Of a stretch of 64,000 nucleotides of DNA, positions 48,727-60,900 are shown piece by piece. Source of the stretch: Rathayibacter sp. VKM Ac-2857 (GTDB lineage Bacteria; Actinomycetota; Actinomycetes; Actinomycetales; Microbacteriaceae); the NCBI RefSeq assembly GCF_013205025.1, contig NZ_JABMLE010000004.1:308946-372945 (forward strand), in the 5' to 3' direction. The notes beneath the pieces were generated by a model, which saw only the letters and a list, made by a program, of their open reading frames with translations, searched no databases and was not told the origin of the DNA. How positions within the stretch are numbered: the first letter of the stretch is position 1; every line of letters starts with the position of its first letter. A program made the position numbers and the translations under genes.

Positions 48727-50526
48727 GTGATCAGCACCACGCCCTACCGCTACGCCCTGCCCGTCTCCGGACCCGAGCGCTTCGACGTGTGGGCGCCCGA
48801 GGCGGCCTCCGTCGAGCTCGCCCTGGGCGCGGGCGAGACGGTCGCGATGGCCCGCTTCGGCGACGAGGGCTGGTGGCGGGTCTCCGGGTCGGTCGCCGCG
48901 ACCGGCGAGGTCGACTACGGCTACCTGGTGGACGGCAAGGGGCCGTTCCCGGACCCGCGCTCGCGCCGCCAGCCCGGGGGAGTGCACGAGCTGTCCCGCA
49001 GCTACGACCCGAGCGCGTTCGAGTGGGCCGACCAGGCCTGGACCGGCCGCCAGCTGGCCGGTGCCGTGATCTACGAGCTGCACATCGGCACCTTCACGCC
49101 CGAGGGCACGCTCGACTCGGCCGCGGGCCGGCTCGAGCACCTGCGCTCGATCGGCGTCGACTTCATCGAGATCCTCCCGGTCAACGCGGTGAACGGCACG
49201 CACAACTGGGGCTACGACGGCGTCCTCTGGTACGCCGTCTCGGAGGCCTACGGCGGACCGGAGGCGTACCAGCGCTTCGTCGACGCGGCGCACCGCGCGG
49301 GCCTGGGCATCGTTCAGGACGTGGTCTACAACCACCTCGGCCCGAGCGGGAACTACCTGCCCGAGTTCGGCCCGTACCTGAAGAACGAGAAGGCCAACAC
49401 CTGGGGCAGCTCGATCAATCTCGACGGGGAGGGCTCGGACGTCGTCCGCGGCTACATCCTCGACAACGCGCTGATGTGGCTGCGCGACTACCACGTCGAC
49501 GCCCTGCGGCTCGACGCGGTGCACGCCCTCTCGGACGAGCGCGCCGTGCACGTGCTCGAGGAGATGGCCGCCGAGGTGGCCGTGCTCTCGGCCGACGTCG
49601 GGCGCCCGCTGACCTTGATCGCGGAGTCCGACCTCAACGACCCGAAGCTGATCACCCCGCGCGAGGCGGGCGGCTACGGGCTCGACGCGCAGTGGAGCGA
49701 CGACTTCCACCACGCCGTGCACGTCGCCCTCACCGGCGAGACGACCGGCTACTACGAGGACTTCGCTCCGCTCGGCGCGCTCGGCAAGGTCCTCACCCGC
49801 GGCTTCTTCCACGACGGCACCCTCTCGACGTTCCGCGGCCGGCACCACGGCCGTCCGATCGACACCGAGCGGATGCCGACCTGGCGCCTCGTGGTCTGCA
49901 GCCAGAACCACGACCAGATCGGCAACCGGGCGATCGGCGACCGGCTGACCGCGACGCTCGACGAGGGACGCCTCGCGATCGCCGCGGCCCTGATGCTGCT
50001 CGGCCCGTTCACCCCGATGCTCTTCATGGGCGAGGAGTGGGCGGCGTCGACCCCGTGGCAGTTCTTCACCTCGCACCCGGAGAAGGATCTGGGCGAGGCG
50101 ACCGCGAAGGGGCGCATCGAGGAGTTCGCGAAGATGGGCTGGGACCCGGAGGTCGTGCCCGACCCGCAGGACCCCGAGACCTTCGAGCGCTCCAAGCTCG
50201 ACTGGTCCGAGGCGGAGGAGGGCCGCGGCGCGCGGATCCTCGCCGTCTACCGCGAGCTGGCGGCGCTGCGCCGCCGGTTCCCCGAGCTGACCGACCCGCG
50301 CTTCGGCTCGGTCCGGGTCGAGCTCGACGAGGACGAGCGCTGGCTCACCCTCGGTCGCGGCCGGGTGACCATCGCGATCAACGTCGGCGAGGCGTCGGCC
50401 CGGGTCCCGCTGCCCGAGGTGGCGGAGTCGCTCCTGGCCGTGGGCGAGTACGCGGTCCAGCCAGGCGACACCGAGGTCGACCTCGGCGCGTCCTCGCTGC
50501 TGATCACCCTCAGCGACGCCGAGTAG
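48727..50526 (+). CDS. treZ: Malto-oligosyltrehalose trehalohydrolase
   Basis: Releases free trehalose from the TreY product. 599 residues: N-terminal beta domain (about 1-90, [16 protein letters not shown]), GH13 barrel with the nucleophile in [11 protein letters not shown], acid/base in [12 protein letters not shown], and the third carboxylate in [15 protein letters not shown], then a C-terminal beta domain. The GTG start has GGAG six bases upstream. It completes a glycogen-to-trehalose pathway together with GlgX and TreY. Confidence 0.95.
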   Translation: MISTTPYRYALPVSGPERFDVWAPEAASVELALGAGETVAMARFGDEGWWRVSGSVAATGEVDYGYLVDGKGPFPDPRSRRQPGGVHELSRSYDPSAFEWADQAWTGRQLAGAVIYELHIGTFTPEGTLDSAAGRLEHLRSIGVDFIEILPVNAVNGTHNWGYDGVLWYAVSEAYGGPEAYQRFVDAAHRAGLGIVQDVVYNHLGPSGNYLPEFGPYLKNEKANTWGSSINLDGEGSDVVRGYILDNALMWLRDYHVDALRLDAVHALSDERAVHVLEEMAAEVAVLSADVGRPLTLIAESDLNDPKLITPREAGGYGLDAQWSDDFHHAVHVALTGETTGYYEDFAPLGALGKVLTRGFFHDGTLSTFRGRHHGRPIDTERMPTWRLVVCSQNHDQIGNRAIGDRLTATLDEGRLAIAAALMLLGPFTPMLFMGEEWAASTPWQFFTSHPEKDLGEATAKGRIEEFAKMGWDPEVVPDPQDPETFERSKLDWSEAEEGRGARILAVYRELAALRRRFPELTDPRFGSVRVELDEDERWLTLGRGRVTIAINVGEASARVPLPEVAESLLAVGEYAVQPGDTEVDLGASSLLITLSDAE

Positions 50527-50620
50527 CCGCCGGTCGCGCGCCGGTCCGAGTGGAATCGGGCCGGCGCGCTCCTCTGCCCGCGCCCTCTGCCCGCGCACTC
50601 CGCCGCTCACCTCAGGTCCT

Positions 50621-51061
50621 TCAGCGAGCCGGCACGGAGTGCTCCGCGTCGGCGATGATCCGCACGCCGTCGTCGTGCACGAGCAGCAGGGCACGCAGCG
50701 GCATCGCACGCCGGTGGCAGGCGGCGCTGAGCTGCCGGGCGAGCACCCGGTCGGTCTCGCCGAGGAACGCGCGCCCCGGCCGTTCGAGCGCGAAGGCGAT
50801 CGAGCCGACGTCGTGGTGGGCCAGGGCCTTGGCGAGCGTCGCGACGATGCGCTCGGTCTTCTCCTCGTCGGGGTGCACGGGCAGGCCGTCCACCGGGTAG
50901 AGGATCGGCAGCTGGTACCCGGCCCGGTCGAGCAGGATCGGCCAGAGCGCGCGCCGGTAGGCGGGCCCGATGAGCGAGGAGACGCGCTCGCGCAGGTCCC
51001 GGTCGTCGCGCAGCGGCACGTCGAGCGCCGAGGGGTGGAGGGCGTGGTCCGTGTTCGTCAT
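50621..51061 (-). CDS. Uncharacterised protein, last gene of the imuA-imuB-dnaE2 unit
   Basis: 146 residues. I do not recognise a family. An alpha/beta pattern is visible: LRERVSSLIGPAYRRALWPI, then EKTERIVATLAKALAHHD, VGSIAFALERPGRAF, a helical ARQLSAACHRRAM and the strand LRALLLVHDDGVRII. There is no signal peptide, membrane helix or cysteine pair (one Cys). It lies on the same strand 74 bases after dnaE2, with a GAGAAAG ribosome-site-like sequence, and is convergent with treZ. Co-expression with the SOS mutasome is inferred from position only. Confidence 0.75.
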   Translation of the reverse strand: MTNTDHALHPSALDVPLRDDRDLRERVSSLIGPAYRRALWPILLDRAGYQLPILYPVDGLPVHPDEEKTERIVATLAKALAHHDVGSIAFALERPGRAFLGETDRVLARQLSAACHRRAMPLRALLLVHDDGVRIIADAEHSVPAR

Positions 51062-51135
51062 GGTGTCGCTTTCTCGCGGGTGATGCGGGCGCGGAAGCGC
51101 TCGCGGTGCTGGGGCGGTCGTGGTCCGACGGGCGG

Positions 51136-54549
<3,414 letters not shown>

Positions 54550-54611
54550 CGGGGGCTCCTTCGGTCTCGTGCTCGGGAGGATCGGATCGCGGCCTTCAGC
54601 GGCCGGGGGAG

Positions 54612-56222
54612 TCAGTCGTAGCGGGCCTCGGCCGCCCACTCGCCGTCGAGGCAGAGCAGCAGCCAGGCGACGCCGTCGGAGTCGACGACCTGGAAGCGGT
54701 CGTAGCGGACTGCTGTTCGCGCGTCCCACCAGCGCTCGTCGATCGGCCAGGGGCCGGCCCAGCCCGTCACCGGCTGCAGGCGGGCCTGCGAGGAGCCGGG
54801 CGCGAAGTAGGCGGGGACGGAGGTGAGCGAGCCGCGGTCGTCGACCGAGACCGGCTCGCCGCGGGGCCCGCGCACCAGGACCGCCGCCGGCTCGGCGAAG
54901 ACCGTGGGCGGCAGGGGCGGCGGGAGCGCCCCGGGCCACGGCAGTCCGCGCGGCCGGGCGTCGCCGGGCTCCCTGTCCCCCCAGGGGATCAGGTGCTGCC
55001 GGTCGCGCAGCGACCGCCCCCCGCCCACTGACGCCGTCACGACGGCCTCGTGGCCGAGCATGCTCTGCACGCGGCTGAGACCGTGGTGCACCCGCTCCTC
55101 CGGAGCCGTGCCCCAGAGTCCCTGCTCGTGGTTCCCGATCGCGTCGACCGCCTCCGGCTCGACCGACAGCCGCGCGATCGGCGAGCCGAGCCCCGCGTCG
55201 ATCGCGCCGTTGCCCTGGAGCTGCCAGCGCACGCGGTCGACGACGTCGCCGGGGGTGAACCAGCGCGGATGCAGCCAGCTGCGGGAGGACACCTCGCCGC
55301 GGTCGCTGACGACCTCGATCCTGATCGCGGTCGCCACCAGCTGCGCCCGGGTGAGCCCGGCGACGAACTCCTCCGCCGGGACGCGGAAAGCGAAGGCCGC
55401 CTGGTCGATCCGATCCAGCGGCGGCTCGAACTCGAGCACGCGGTCGAGCCGCTCGGGCGGGAGCCGCGGGACGACCGTCTCGGTCTCGGCGCCCGAGGCC
55501 AGCACGTGCGCGCGCGCCCCGTCGGGGCCGAAGCGCGCGGAGACGTCGTCGCGCGGCAGCTGCGCGAAGGCCCCGAGCGTCCGCACGCCCAGCCGGCGCA
55601 GCAGCGCGACGAGGTCCTCGCTCTTGCCGGCGGTACGGGTGCGCGCCGCCCCGACGGCCTCGGTCTCGAGCGCGTCGAGCGGCAGCGGTGCGAGGAAGGC
55701 GGCGCTCTCACCGGCGGGCACGATCGCCACCGCGAGGCCGGAGTGCTTGGCGGCGAGCTCGGAGGCGAAGAGGCCGTCGGCGATCCCTGCGCGCGCGAGG
55801 GGCACGCCCAGCTCGGTGAGCCGGCGCAGCACCGCCTCGGCCGCCGACTGCTCGCTGCCGTAGTAGCGGCGTGGCCCGCGGGCGCGGATCGCGCACAGCC
55901 CCGGCCGGATCAGCTGCACGCCCGGCGTGATCTCCTCCAGCGCCTGGACGAGCGGCTCGAAGGCCCGGTGGTCGAGCACGGGGTCGTAGGGCAGCACGGC
56001 GAGCCCGGTGCAGCGCGACTGCGCCTCGCGGATCCGCATGCCGCGGCGGACGCCCTCGGCCCGTGCCCCGGGGGAGCAGGCGAAGACACGGCTCTTCTCG
56101 GTGAGCGCGAGCGGGGTCTCCGCGTCGAGCCCGGCGTCCGCGGCGGCGGCCAGCAGGGGCCAGTCGGGGCACCAGACGAGGATCGTCCGGCGCAGCTCGA
56201 GTGCGCTTGCGGAACGGCTCAT
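54612..56222 (-). CDS. imuB: ImuB, inactive Y-family polymerase of the SOS mutasome
   Basis: Hub protein linking DnaE2, ImuA and the beta clamp. 536 residues. The N-terminal ILVWCPDWPLLAAAADAG replaces the metal-binding block of active Y-family polymerases, so it is expected to be catalytically dead. The helix-hairpin-helix region has LRRLGVRTLGAFAQLPRDDVSARFG. RQHLIPWGD at about 407-415 resembles the ImuB clamp-binding motif. The start is one base after the imuA stop; the next gene is dnaE2, 62 bases on. Confidence 0.9.
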   Translation of the reverse strand: MSRSASALELRRTILVWCPDWPLLAAAADAGLDAETPLALTEKSRVFACSPGARAEGVRRGMRIREAQSRCTGLAVLPYDPVLDHRAFEPLVQALEEITPGVQLIRPGLCAIRARGPRRYYGSEQSAAEAVLRRLTELGVPLARAGIADGLFASELAAKHSGLAVAIVPAGESAAFLAPLPLDALETEAVGAARTRTAGKSEDLVALLRRLGVRTLGAFAQLPRDDVSARFGPDGARAHVLASGAETETVVPRLPPERLDRVLEFEPPLDRIDQAAFAFRVPAEEFVAGLTRAQLVATAIRIEVVSDRGEVSSRSWLHPRWFTPGDVVDRVRWQLQGNGAIDAGLGSPIARLSVEPEAVDAIGNHEQGLWGTAPEERVHHGLSRVQSMLGHEAVVTASVGGGRSLRDRQHLIPWGDREPGDARPRGLPWPGALPPPLPPTVFAEPAAVLVRGPRGEPVSVDDRGSLTSVPAYFAPGSSQARLQPVTGWAGPWPIDERWWDARTAVRYDRFQVVDSDGVAWLLLCLDGEWAAEARYD

Positions 56223-56223
56223 C

Positions 56224-56958
56224 TCACACCGCCCGCTCGTGCAGGGTCCGCTCCTGCAGGCGCGAGGGCCCGCCGAGCACGCCGAAGGGGCGTCCGGTAC
56301 CGGGCATGCTCATCCGCACGGTGCGCACCCGCGTCCCGGCGCGGCCGACGACGTCGACGAGCGCCTCACGCGTGCGCAGGTAGCCGTGACCGGCGCCGAG
56401 CCCCTCCCAGCGGCTGCTGCGGATGCTGAGCCGCGCCTCCGCCTGCGGCCACTCGCCGAGGACGACGAGCGCCGCGCCGCGCTGACGCAGCCGTGCCCCC
56501 AGCCGGGAGACGTCGGCCGCGGAGACGGAGGCCGGCGGGCGGGTCAGCACGACGGTGAGGACGTCGACCAGGGCCGCGGTGACCGTGAGCCAGTGCTCGG
56601 CGGGGGAGGGCACGAGCACGAGCCGCTCCAGGTCGATCCCCAGCCCGGCCGCCGCCTCGGCACCGAACTCGGGGACGCCGACGACCCCGCACCAGGAGCC
56701 CTCGGACGACGGGCCCGCCAGCAGCCCCATGGCCAGGCTCATCGAGCCCTCGACCGAGTAGGCGGCGCCCTGCTTGAGCGCCCCGCCCGGCAGCACGGAG
56801 GCGAAGGCCGGCAGCGTCGCCAGGCTCTTCGACTCCAGCGTCGTCGCCTGCATGTCGCGGATCCGCGACTGCAGCTCCTTCACCGACGCGAGCTGCCGCA
56901 GCAGCGGTTCCGCGGTGTCGGCGACCCCCGGGGAGGGGTGCTGTGAAGGGGGGCTCAT
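56224..56958 (-). CDS. imuA: ImuA-type mutasome protein (RecA-fold-like)
   Basis: 244 residues. Position directly before imuB and the pattern VEGSMSLAMGLLAGPS, GIDLERLVLVPSP and GAALVVLGEWPQAEARLS match actinobacterial ImuA' proteins, which resemble RecA without a working Walker site. It starts at ATG 56958 (MSPPSQHPS), which coincides with the expected transcription start; another in-frame ATG at 56976 lies inside the LexA box. First gene of the SOS-controlled operon. Confidence 0.85.
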   Translation of the reverse strand: MSPPSQHPSPGVADTAEPLLRQLASVKELQSRIRDMQATTLESKSLATLPAFASVLPGGALKQGAAYSVEGSMSLAMGLLAGPSSEGSWCGVVGVPEFGAEAAAGLGIDLERLVLVPSPAEHWLTVTAALVDVLTVVLTRPPASVSAADVSRLGARLRQRGAALVVLGEWPQAEARLSIRSSRWEGLGAGHGYLRTREALVDVVGRAGTRVRTVRMSMPGTGRPFGVLGGPSRLQERTLHERAV

Positions 56959-56964
56959 CAACCC

Positions 56965-56993
56965 ATGTTCGAACATGTGTTCGAGTATGTCAA
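56965..56993 (-). promoter_or_regulatory. imuA promoter with LexA (SOS) box
   Basis: On the - strand TTGACA (56993-56988) is a perfect -35 and GAACAT (56970-56965) a -10 at 17-base spacing, six bases before ATG 56958. The LexA box TCGAACACATGTTCGA (56984-56969 as read on the - strand) has perfect TCGAAC/GTTCGA arms and lies within the spacer, overlapping the -10. LexA bound here would block polymerase; RecA-driven LexA cleavage would release imuA-imuB-dnaE2. Confidence 0.9.
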
Positions 56994-57080
56994 TCGCCAC
57001 CGACATCCGCCGCGCCGGGTGCCGGACCGGTGGAGAAGGCCCCGGATCGGCCCCTGTGGAGGAGTCCGGGGCCCGCTGCG

Positions 57081-58892
57081 CTACCCCTCCGCGGACCCCG
57101 TCACGCGCAGCCCGTGACCGAAGCGGAACAGCGGATCCGCGGTGTCGAACGGCACGTCCGGCCGGCGGGCCGCCGCGGCGGCCATCGAGCGCGGAAGGTC
57201 CATCGGCAGTGTTCCACGAGCCTCCGACACTCCGAACACCACGTCGAGCACCGCGGCCCCCGACGCCCCGAAGTCGCCCAGCAGCGCCGCCGCGGACTCG
57301 ACAAGCGGAGTGAGGATCGCCGGCCGATCGAGGAACACGTCGACGATCGTCGGCACCTGTGCCGCCATGGCCAGGACGTGCTCCACGACCTCGTCCGGGA
57401 AGTCGAGCGAGCCGGCGTGGAAGTGGTTCTCGAACGCCGTCGCCCGCCGCTCGAAGGGCGCCTGCAGCCGGATCACCGCGAGCTCCGCTTCCTCCGGAGC
57501 GTCGACGACGTCGCCGTACTCCGCGGCGACCGCCGGATCGATCCCCTCGACGTACAGCCGCAGCCCCTGCCGCGCCGGCAGGACGCCGTCCTGCGCGAGG
57601 ACCGTGATCGCCGCGCGCTGGGCGGCATCGCCCGCCGCGCGGAACTCCGCCGAGCCGACGACCGCCTCGGCGGCACCCGGATCGACCGCGCGCGCGTCGA
57701 ACAGCCCGAGCACGAACTTCTCCCGCAGCAGCCGCCGCACGGACACGTCGAGCCGCTCCTCGGCGACCGTCCCCTCCTCGACCAGGGCGACCAGCGTCTC
57801 CGGGATCGACTCGCCGCCGAACTGGTCGACGCCGGCGTCGAGGGCCTTCGCCATCCGCTCCGGCACCGACAGGTGCTCCACACCCCAGGCGCGCGCCACG
57901 TGGTGGTCGCCCATGATGTCGGAGTCCGAGAGCAGCCCCCAGTCGGTGCAGACGATGCCGTCGAAGCCGAACCGCTCGCGCAGCAGCCCCGTGATCACCG
58001 AGCGGTTGAAGCCGAAGCCGACCTCCTCGTGCTCGGTCCCGACCGGCATCCCGTAGTACGGCATGATCTGGCTGGTGCCCGCCTCGAAGGCCTTCACGAA
58101 GGGCTGCAGGTGGTACTCGGCGTTGCCGCCGGGGTAGACCTGCTCGCGGCCGTAGGGGAAGTGCGGGTCCTCGCCGTCCTTCTGCGGTCCGCCGCCGGGG
58201 AAGTGCTTGGTCATCGTCGCGACCGACTGCGCCCCGAGCACGTCGCCCTGGAAGCCGCGGATGTAGGCGGCGCCGAGCCGCCCGGTGAGCTCGGCGTCCT
58301 CGCCGAAGGTGCCGACCTGACGTGCCCAGCGCGACTCGGTCGCCAGGTCGATCTGCGGGTGCAGCGCGACGCGCAGGCCGACCGCGAGGTACTCCTGGCG
58401 CGCGATGTCGCCGAAGCGCTCGACCAGGTCCTCGTCGCCGATCGCGGCGAGGCCCAGCGGCTCCGGCCACTGCGAGAACGCCTCCGCCTGCGTCCCGGTG
58501 CCGGGGTTGTCGGTGAAGGAGTGGCGCGGATCGGTGGAAAGGGTCACGGGGATCCCGAGCCGGCTCGAGGAGGCCAGCTCCTGGACGCGGTTGTGCCACT
58601 CGGCGAGCTCGCGCGCCGTGGCCGTCCCGCCGCCGAGCAGGTTGAAGTGCGACATCCGCTTCTCGAGCACTATCGTCGCGGTCGAGGGCAGCCCGAACGC
58701 GCCGTCCTCGGCGAGCGCTCCGCCCTCGCCCATCACGACCATGGTCTGGAAGAACAGCCCGGCCTTCTCCTCGAGCGTCATCTGGCCGAGGAGGATCTCG
58801 ACCCGCTCGGCCACGGGGCGCAGGGGGTCGAGGTAGCGGCGGTCGACCTGCTCGTCGAGCGGTTCGCCGGCGGGGGATGACGTCGATGTCAT
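57081..58892 (-). CDS. Glycoside hydrolase family 3 (beta-glucosidase-like)
   Basis: 603 residues. N-terminal GH3 domain: EEKAGLFFQTMVVMGEG, GIPVTLSTDPRHSF, TKHFPGGGPQKDGEDPH and the nucleophile aspartate (about residue 315) in FDGIVCTDWGLLSDSD. The second domain has the ITVLAQDGVLPARQGLRLYVEG block, and the end is PLFRFGHGLRV. It lacks a fibronectin III domain and a signal peptide, so it is a cytosolic enzyme acting on imported oligosaccharides; specificity (glucoside or xyloside) is unknown. GGAAGGA precedes the ATG. Confidence 0.92.
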   Translation of the reverse strand: MTSTSSPAGEPLDEQVDRRYLDPLRPVAERVEILLGQMTLEEKAGLFFQTMVVMGEGGALAEDGAFGLPSTATIVLEKRMSHFNLLGGGTATARELAEWHNRVQELASSSRLGIPVTLSTDPRHSFTDNPGTGTQAEAFSQWPEPLGLAAIGDEDLVERFGDIARQEYLAVGLRVALHPQIDLATESRWARQVGTFGEDAELTGRLGAAYIRGFQGDVLGAQSVATMTKHFPGGGPQKDGEDPHFPYGREQVYPGGNAEYHLQPFVKAFEAGTSQIMPYYGMPVGTEHEEVGFGFNRSVITGLLRERFGFDGIVCTDWGLLSDSDIMGDHHVARAWGVEHLSVPERMAKALDAGVDQFGGESIPETLVALVEEGTVAEERLDVSVRRLLREKFVLGLFDARAVDPGAAEAVVGSAEFRAAGDAAQRAAITVLAQDGVLPARQGLRLYVEGIDPAVAAEYGDVVDAPEEAELAVIRLQAPFERRATAFENHFHAGSLDFPDEVVEHVLAMAAQVPTIVDVFLDRPAILTPLVESAAALLGDFGASGAAVLDVVFGVSEARGTLPMDLPRSMAAAAARRPDVPFDTADPLFRFGHGLRVTGSAEG

Positions 58893-58997
58893 GGGGGCGT
58901 CCTTCCGAAGGGGAGCCCTCGTCGGCTCCGCGAGAAGGATACGCCAAAAACCGACCAGCACTAGGGAAATCCGGCGGGGGTGCCGCGAGCGCGCCTC

Positions 58998-59003
58998 TAC
59001 CAT
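58998..59003 (+). promoter_or_regulatory. -10 element for the ProB-like gene, leaderless type
   Basis: TACCAT, seven bases before the ATG at 59011. GGGAG also lies in the spacer but too near the start codon for a normal ribosome site. Confidence 0.5.
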
Positions 59004-59010
59004 GGGAGCC

Positions 59011-60348
59011 ATGTCCGACGCCCTGCCCGAAGCCGCCGCCGAGAACCCCTCCTCCCTCCCGGTGCGGCGGCGGACGCTCGTGGTCAAGATGGGCTCGAGC
59101 TCGGTGACCAAGCAGTCCGGACCGGACCCGGTGCTCCTCGCCAGCGCCCTCGAGAGCGCGTTCGGCGCCCGCGCCCTCGGCTGGGACGTCGTCCTGGTCT
59201 CCTCCGGCGCCGTCTCCTCCGGCCGGGCGCTCTTCGCCCGCTCGCAGGACGCGCCGATCAGCCCGCGCCTCGCTGCCGCCGTCGGCCAGACCGTGCTGAT
59301 GGGCTTCTACCGCTCGGTGGCCGAGCTCTCCGGCTCGCTCGTCGCCCAGATCCTGATCGGCGAGTCCGATCTCGCCTCGCCGCGGCAGATGGCGCACGTC
59401 GCGGAGGCGATCCGGCACGCGCTCGACGCGGGCGTCGTGCCGATCGTCAACGGCAACGACACCATCGACTCCGCCGGCTCCGACAACGACGGCGTCGCCG
59501 GCGGCCTCGCGATGCTTCTCGGCGCGGATCTGCTGCTGCTGCTCACCGACGTCTCGGGCGTCTTCGCCGGCAGCATCGCGGAGGGCGTGCACCTCGACGA
59601 GCTCGGGATCACCGAGCTGCGCGGCATCAGCGTGCAGAAGGGCGGGACGGGCCGCGGCGGCATCCGCTCCAAGCTCAAGGCGGCCGAGCTCGCCGCGCAC
59701 AACGGGGTCTCGACGCGCATCGCCGGCGCCCGCACGCCCGAGGTCATCCTCGGCGCCATCGACGGCCCCGGCCCCGGCACGCTCGTCCGCGCCGTGCACA
59801 CGCACCCCGCGGTCGAGCAGCGCTGGATCTCCGGCGTCGCGACCTCCCGCGGCCGGGTCGAGATCAACCTCGAGGCCGAGCGCAGCATCGCCTCCGGCTC
59901 GAGCCTGTTCGCGTCCGGCATCAAGCGGGTCTCCGGAGACTTCGTCGGCGGCGACGTGATCGAGGTCCGCGCCCTCAGCGGCGAGCTGCTGGCGCGCGGG
60001 GTGTCGCGGGTGTCCTCGCGCCTCCTCACGCTGGTCCGCGCACTGCGGGTCGACGAGATCGCGCGGGTGTTCGTCGCCGTCCTCGCACACGCCGCGGACG
60101 CCGACCCGGCCGTCGCCTCCGAGGGCGACCGCCCGCAGCTGACCCGCGCCCTGGAGTACGCGCGCGCCCTCTCCTTCGAGCACGGCAGGGCGGTCGCGAT
60201 GGAGATCGTCTCGCTCTTCCCCGCCGAGAGCATCGCCGCGCTGGTCGGCCAGGGTGCCGCGGTCGAGGAGCTCGTCGAGCGCTACACCCGGCTGGTCCGG
60301 ACCCTCGCGATCGTCGGCAACGAGCAGCTGGTCGTCTTCCGCGACTGA
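59011..60348 (+). CDS. Glutamate 5-kinase-like protein with C-terminal extension
   Basis: 445 residues, about 75 longer than usual ProB. Amino-acid kinase domain at 22-260: VVKMGSSSVTK, LVSSGAVSSG (63-72), AAAVGQ (88-93), IVNGNDTIDSAGSDND (145-160), LLLLTDVSGVF. A PUA domain follows (about 268-335), then 110 residues that do not match standard ProB. The usual NEND is NGND, and the loop after LLLTD lacks the normal DPR. proA is not adjacent. It may be a ProB paralog with altered substrate or regulation, or the sole glutamate kinase. Divergent from the GH3 gene. Confidence 0.8.
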   Translation: MSDALPEAAAENPSSLPVRRRTLVVKMGSSSVTKQSGPDPVLLASALESAFGARALGWDVVLVSSGAVSSGRALFARSQDAPISPRLAAAVGQTVLMGFYRSVAELSGSLVAQILIGESDLASPRQMAHVAEAIRHALDAGVVPIVNGNDTIDSAGSDNDGVAGGLAMLLGADLLLLLTDVSGVFAGSIAEGVHLDELGITELRGISVQKGGTGRGGIRSKLKAAELAAHNGVSTRIAGARTPEVILGAIDGPGPGTLVRAVHTHPAVEQRWISGVATSRGRVEINLEAERSIASGSSLFASGIKRVSGDFVGGDVIEVRALSGELLARGVSRVSSRLLTLVRALRVDEIARVFVAVLAHAADADPAVASEGDRPQLTRALEYARALSFEHGRAVAMEIVSLFPAESIAALVGQGAAVEELVERYTRLVRTLAIVGNEQLVVFRD

Positions 60349-60378
60349 CGATGCTCGAGGCGGTGGTCGGTCCGTAGG

Positions 60379-60432
60379 ACGAATCGCGCCACGAAAAACG
60401 AATCGTGCCAGGTATCTGCACGATTCGTGCCA
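60379..60432. promoter_or_regulatory. Three copies of a 13-bp motif before a small unknown gene
   Basis: ACGAATCGCGCCA (60379-60391), ACGAATCGTGCCA (60398-60410) and ACGATTCGTGCCA (60420-60432), each differing by one base from the middle copy. Because of internal symmetry, 60398-60408 and 60418-60428 also form an 11-bp inverted repeat around CAGGTATCT. It lies about 105 bases before the 60538 gene and looks like an operator array. Confidence 0.7.
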
Positions 60433-60537
60433 GCACTGTGCGCATCGCGTCACCGATCTCGCCGGCGGCGCCCTCCCGTGCTGTTCTGTGTCCCACACGA
60501 ACGGCGCCCACCACGCGCCCCGACGGATCGGATCAGC

Positions 60538-60831
60538 ATGAGTGCAGCAGCAATCGCCACCGCGACCCTCACGACCCCCACCACCCGCCACCCCTTCGAC
60601 GGACCCATCTCGAGCGAGCACTACCAGTCGGACCGCCTGGCCCGCCGGCTCGAGCTGATCGAGAAGACGATCGCCGACTGCGAGCGCGCCCTGCGCGGCT
60701 CCACCGACCCGCGCACCGGCGTCGCCGTCCTGCCCGCCCGAGGCGCCCACCGCGACCAGCTCCTCAGCAACCTCGCGATCGAGCTCGCGCTCGCCGACCG
60801 CCTCCGCGGCGCTCTGGGTCTGCACCTCTGA
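60538..60831 (+). CDS. Hypothetical small protein
   Basis: 97 residues, not recognised. The middle is helical and charged (YQSDRLARRLELIEKTIADC), followed by RGSTDPRTGV, RGAHRDQLLSNLAIELALAD; there is one cysteine, no membrane helix and no signal peptide. ATG 60538 was taken as start because the segment before it (positions 60427-60537) is non-conserved-looking; no strong ribosome site is visible. It is downstream of the three-copy 13-bp motif. Confidence 0.6.
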   Translation: MSAAAIATATLTTPTTRHPFDGPISSEHYQSDRLARRLELIEKTIADCERALRGSTDPRTGVAVLPARGAHRDQLLSNLAIELALADRLRGALGLHL

Positions 60832-60900
60832 CCCCTGGGCCTGCACCTCCGGCCCCTGGTCCCGCACCTCCGACGCAGCCCGATGGGGCACCATGAGGCC

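Noticed and set aside
46033-50709. A 1558-codon open frame on the - strand across glgX, treY and treZ
   Set aside because: It is the mirror of three secure + strand genes. In DNA this rich in G and C, stop codons are rare in antisense frames, and the translation is low-complexity Arg/Gly/Glu/Val-rich without any domain.
60398-60428. Intrinsic terminator (hairpin followed by TTTTT on the - strand)
   Set aside because: No - strand gene lies upstream that would need it, and the arms are part of a three-copy direct motif, so an operator is the better reading.
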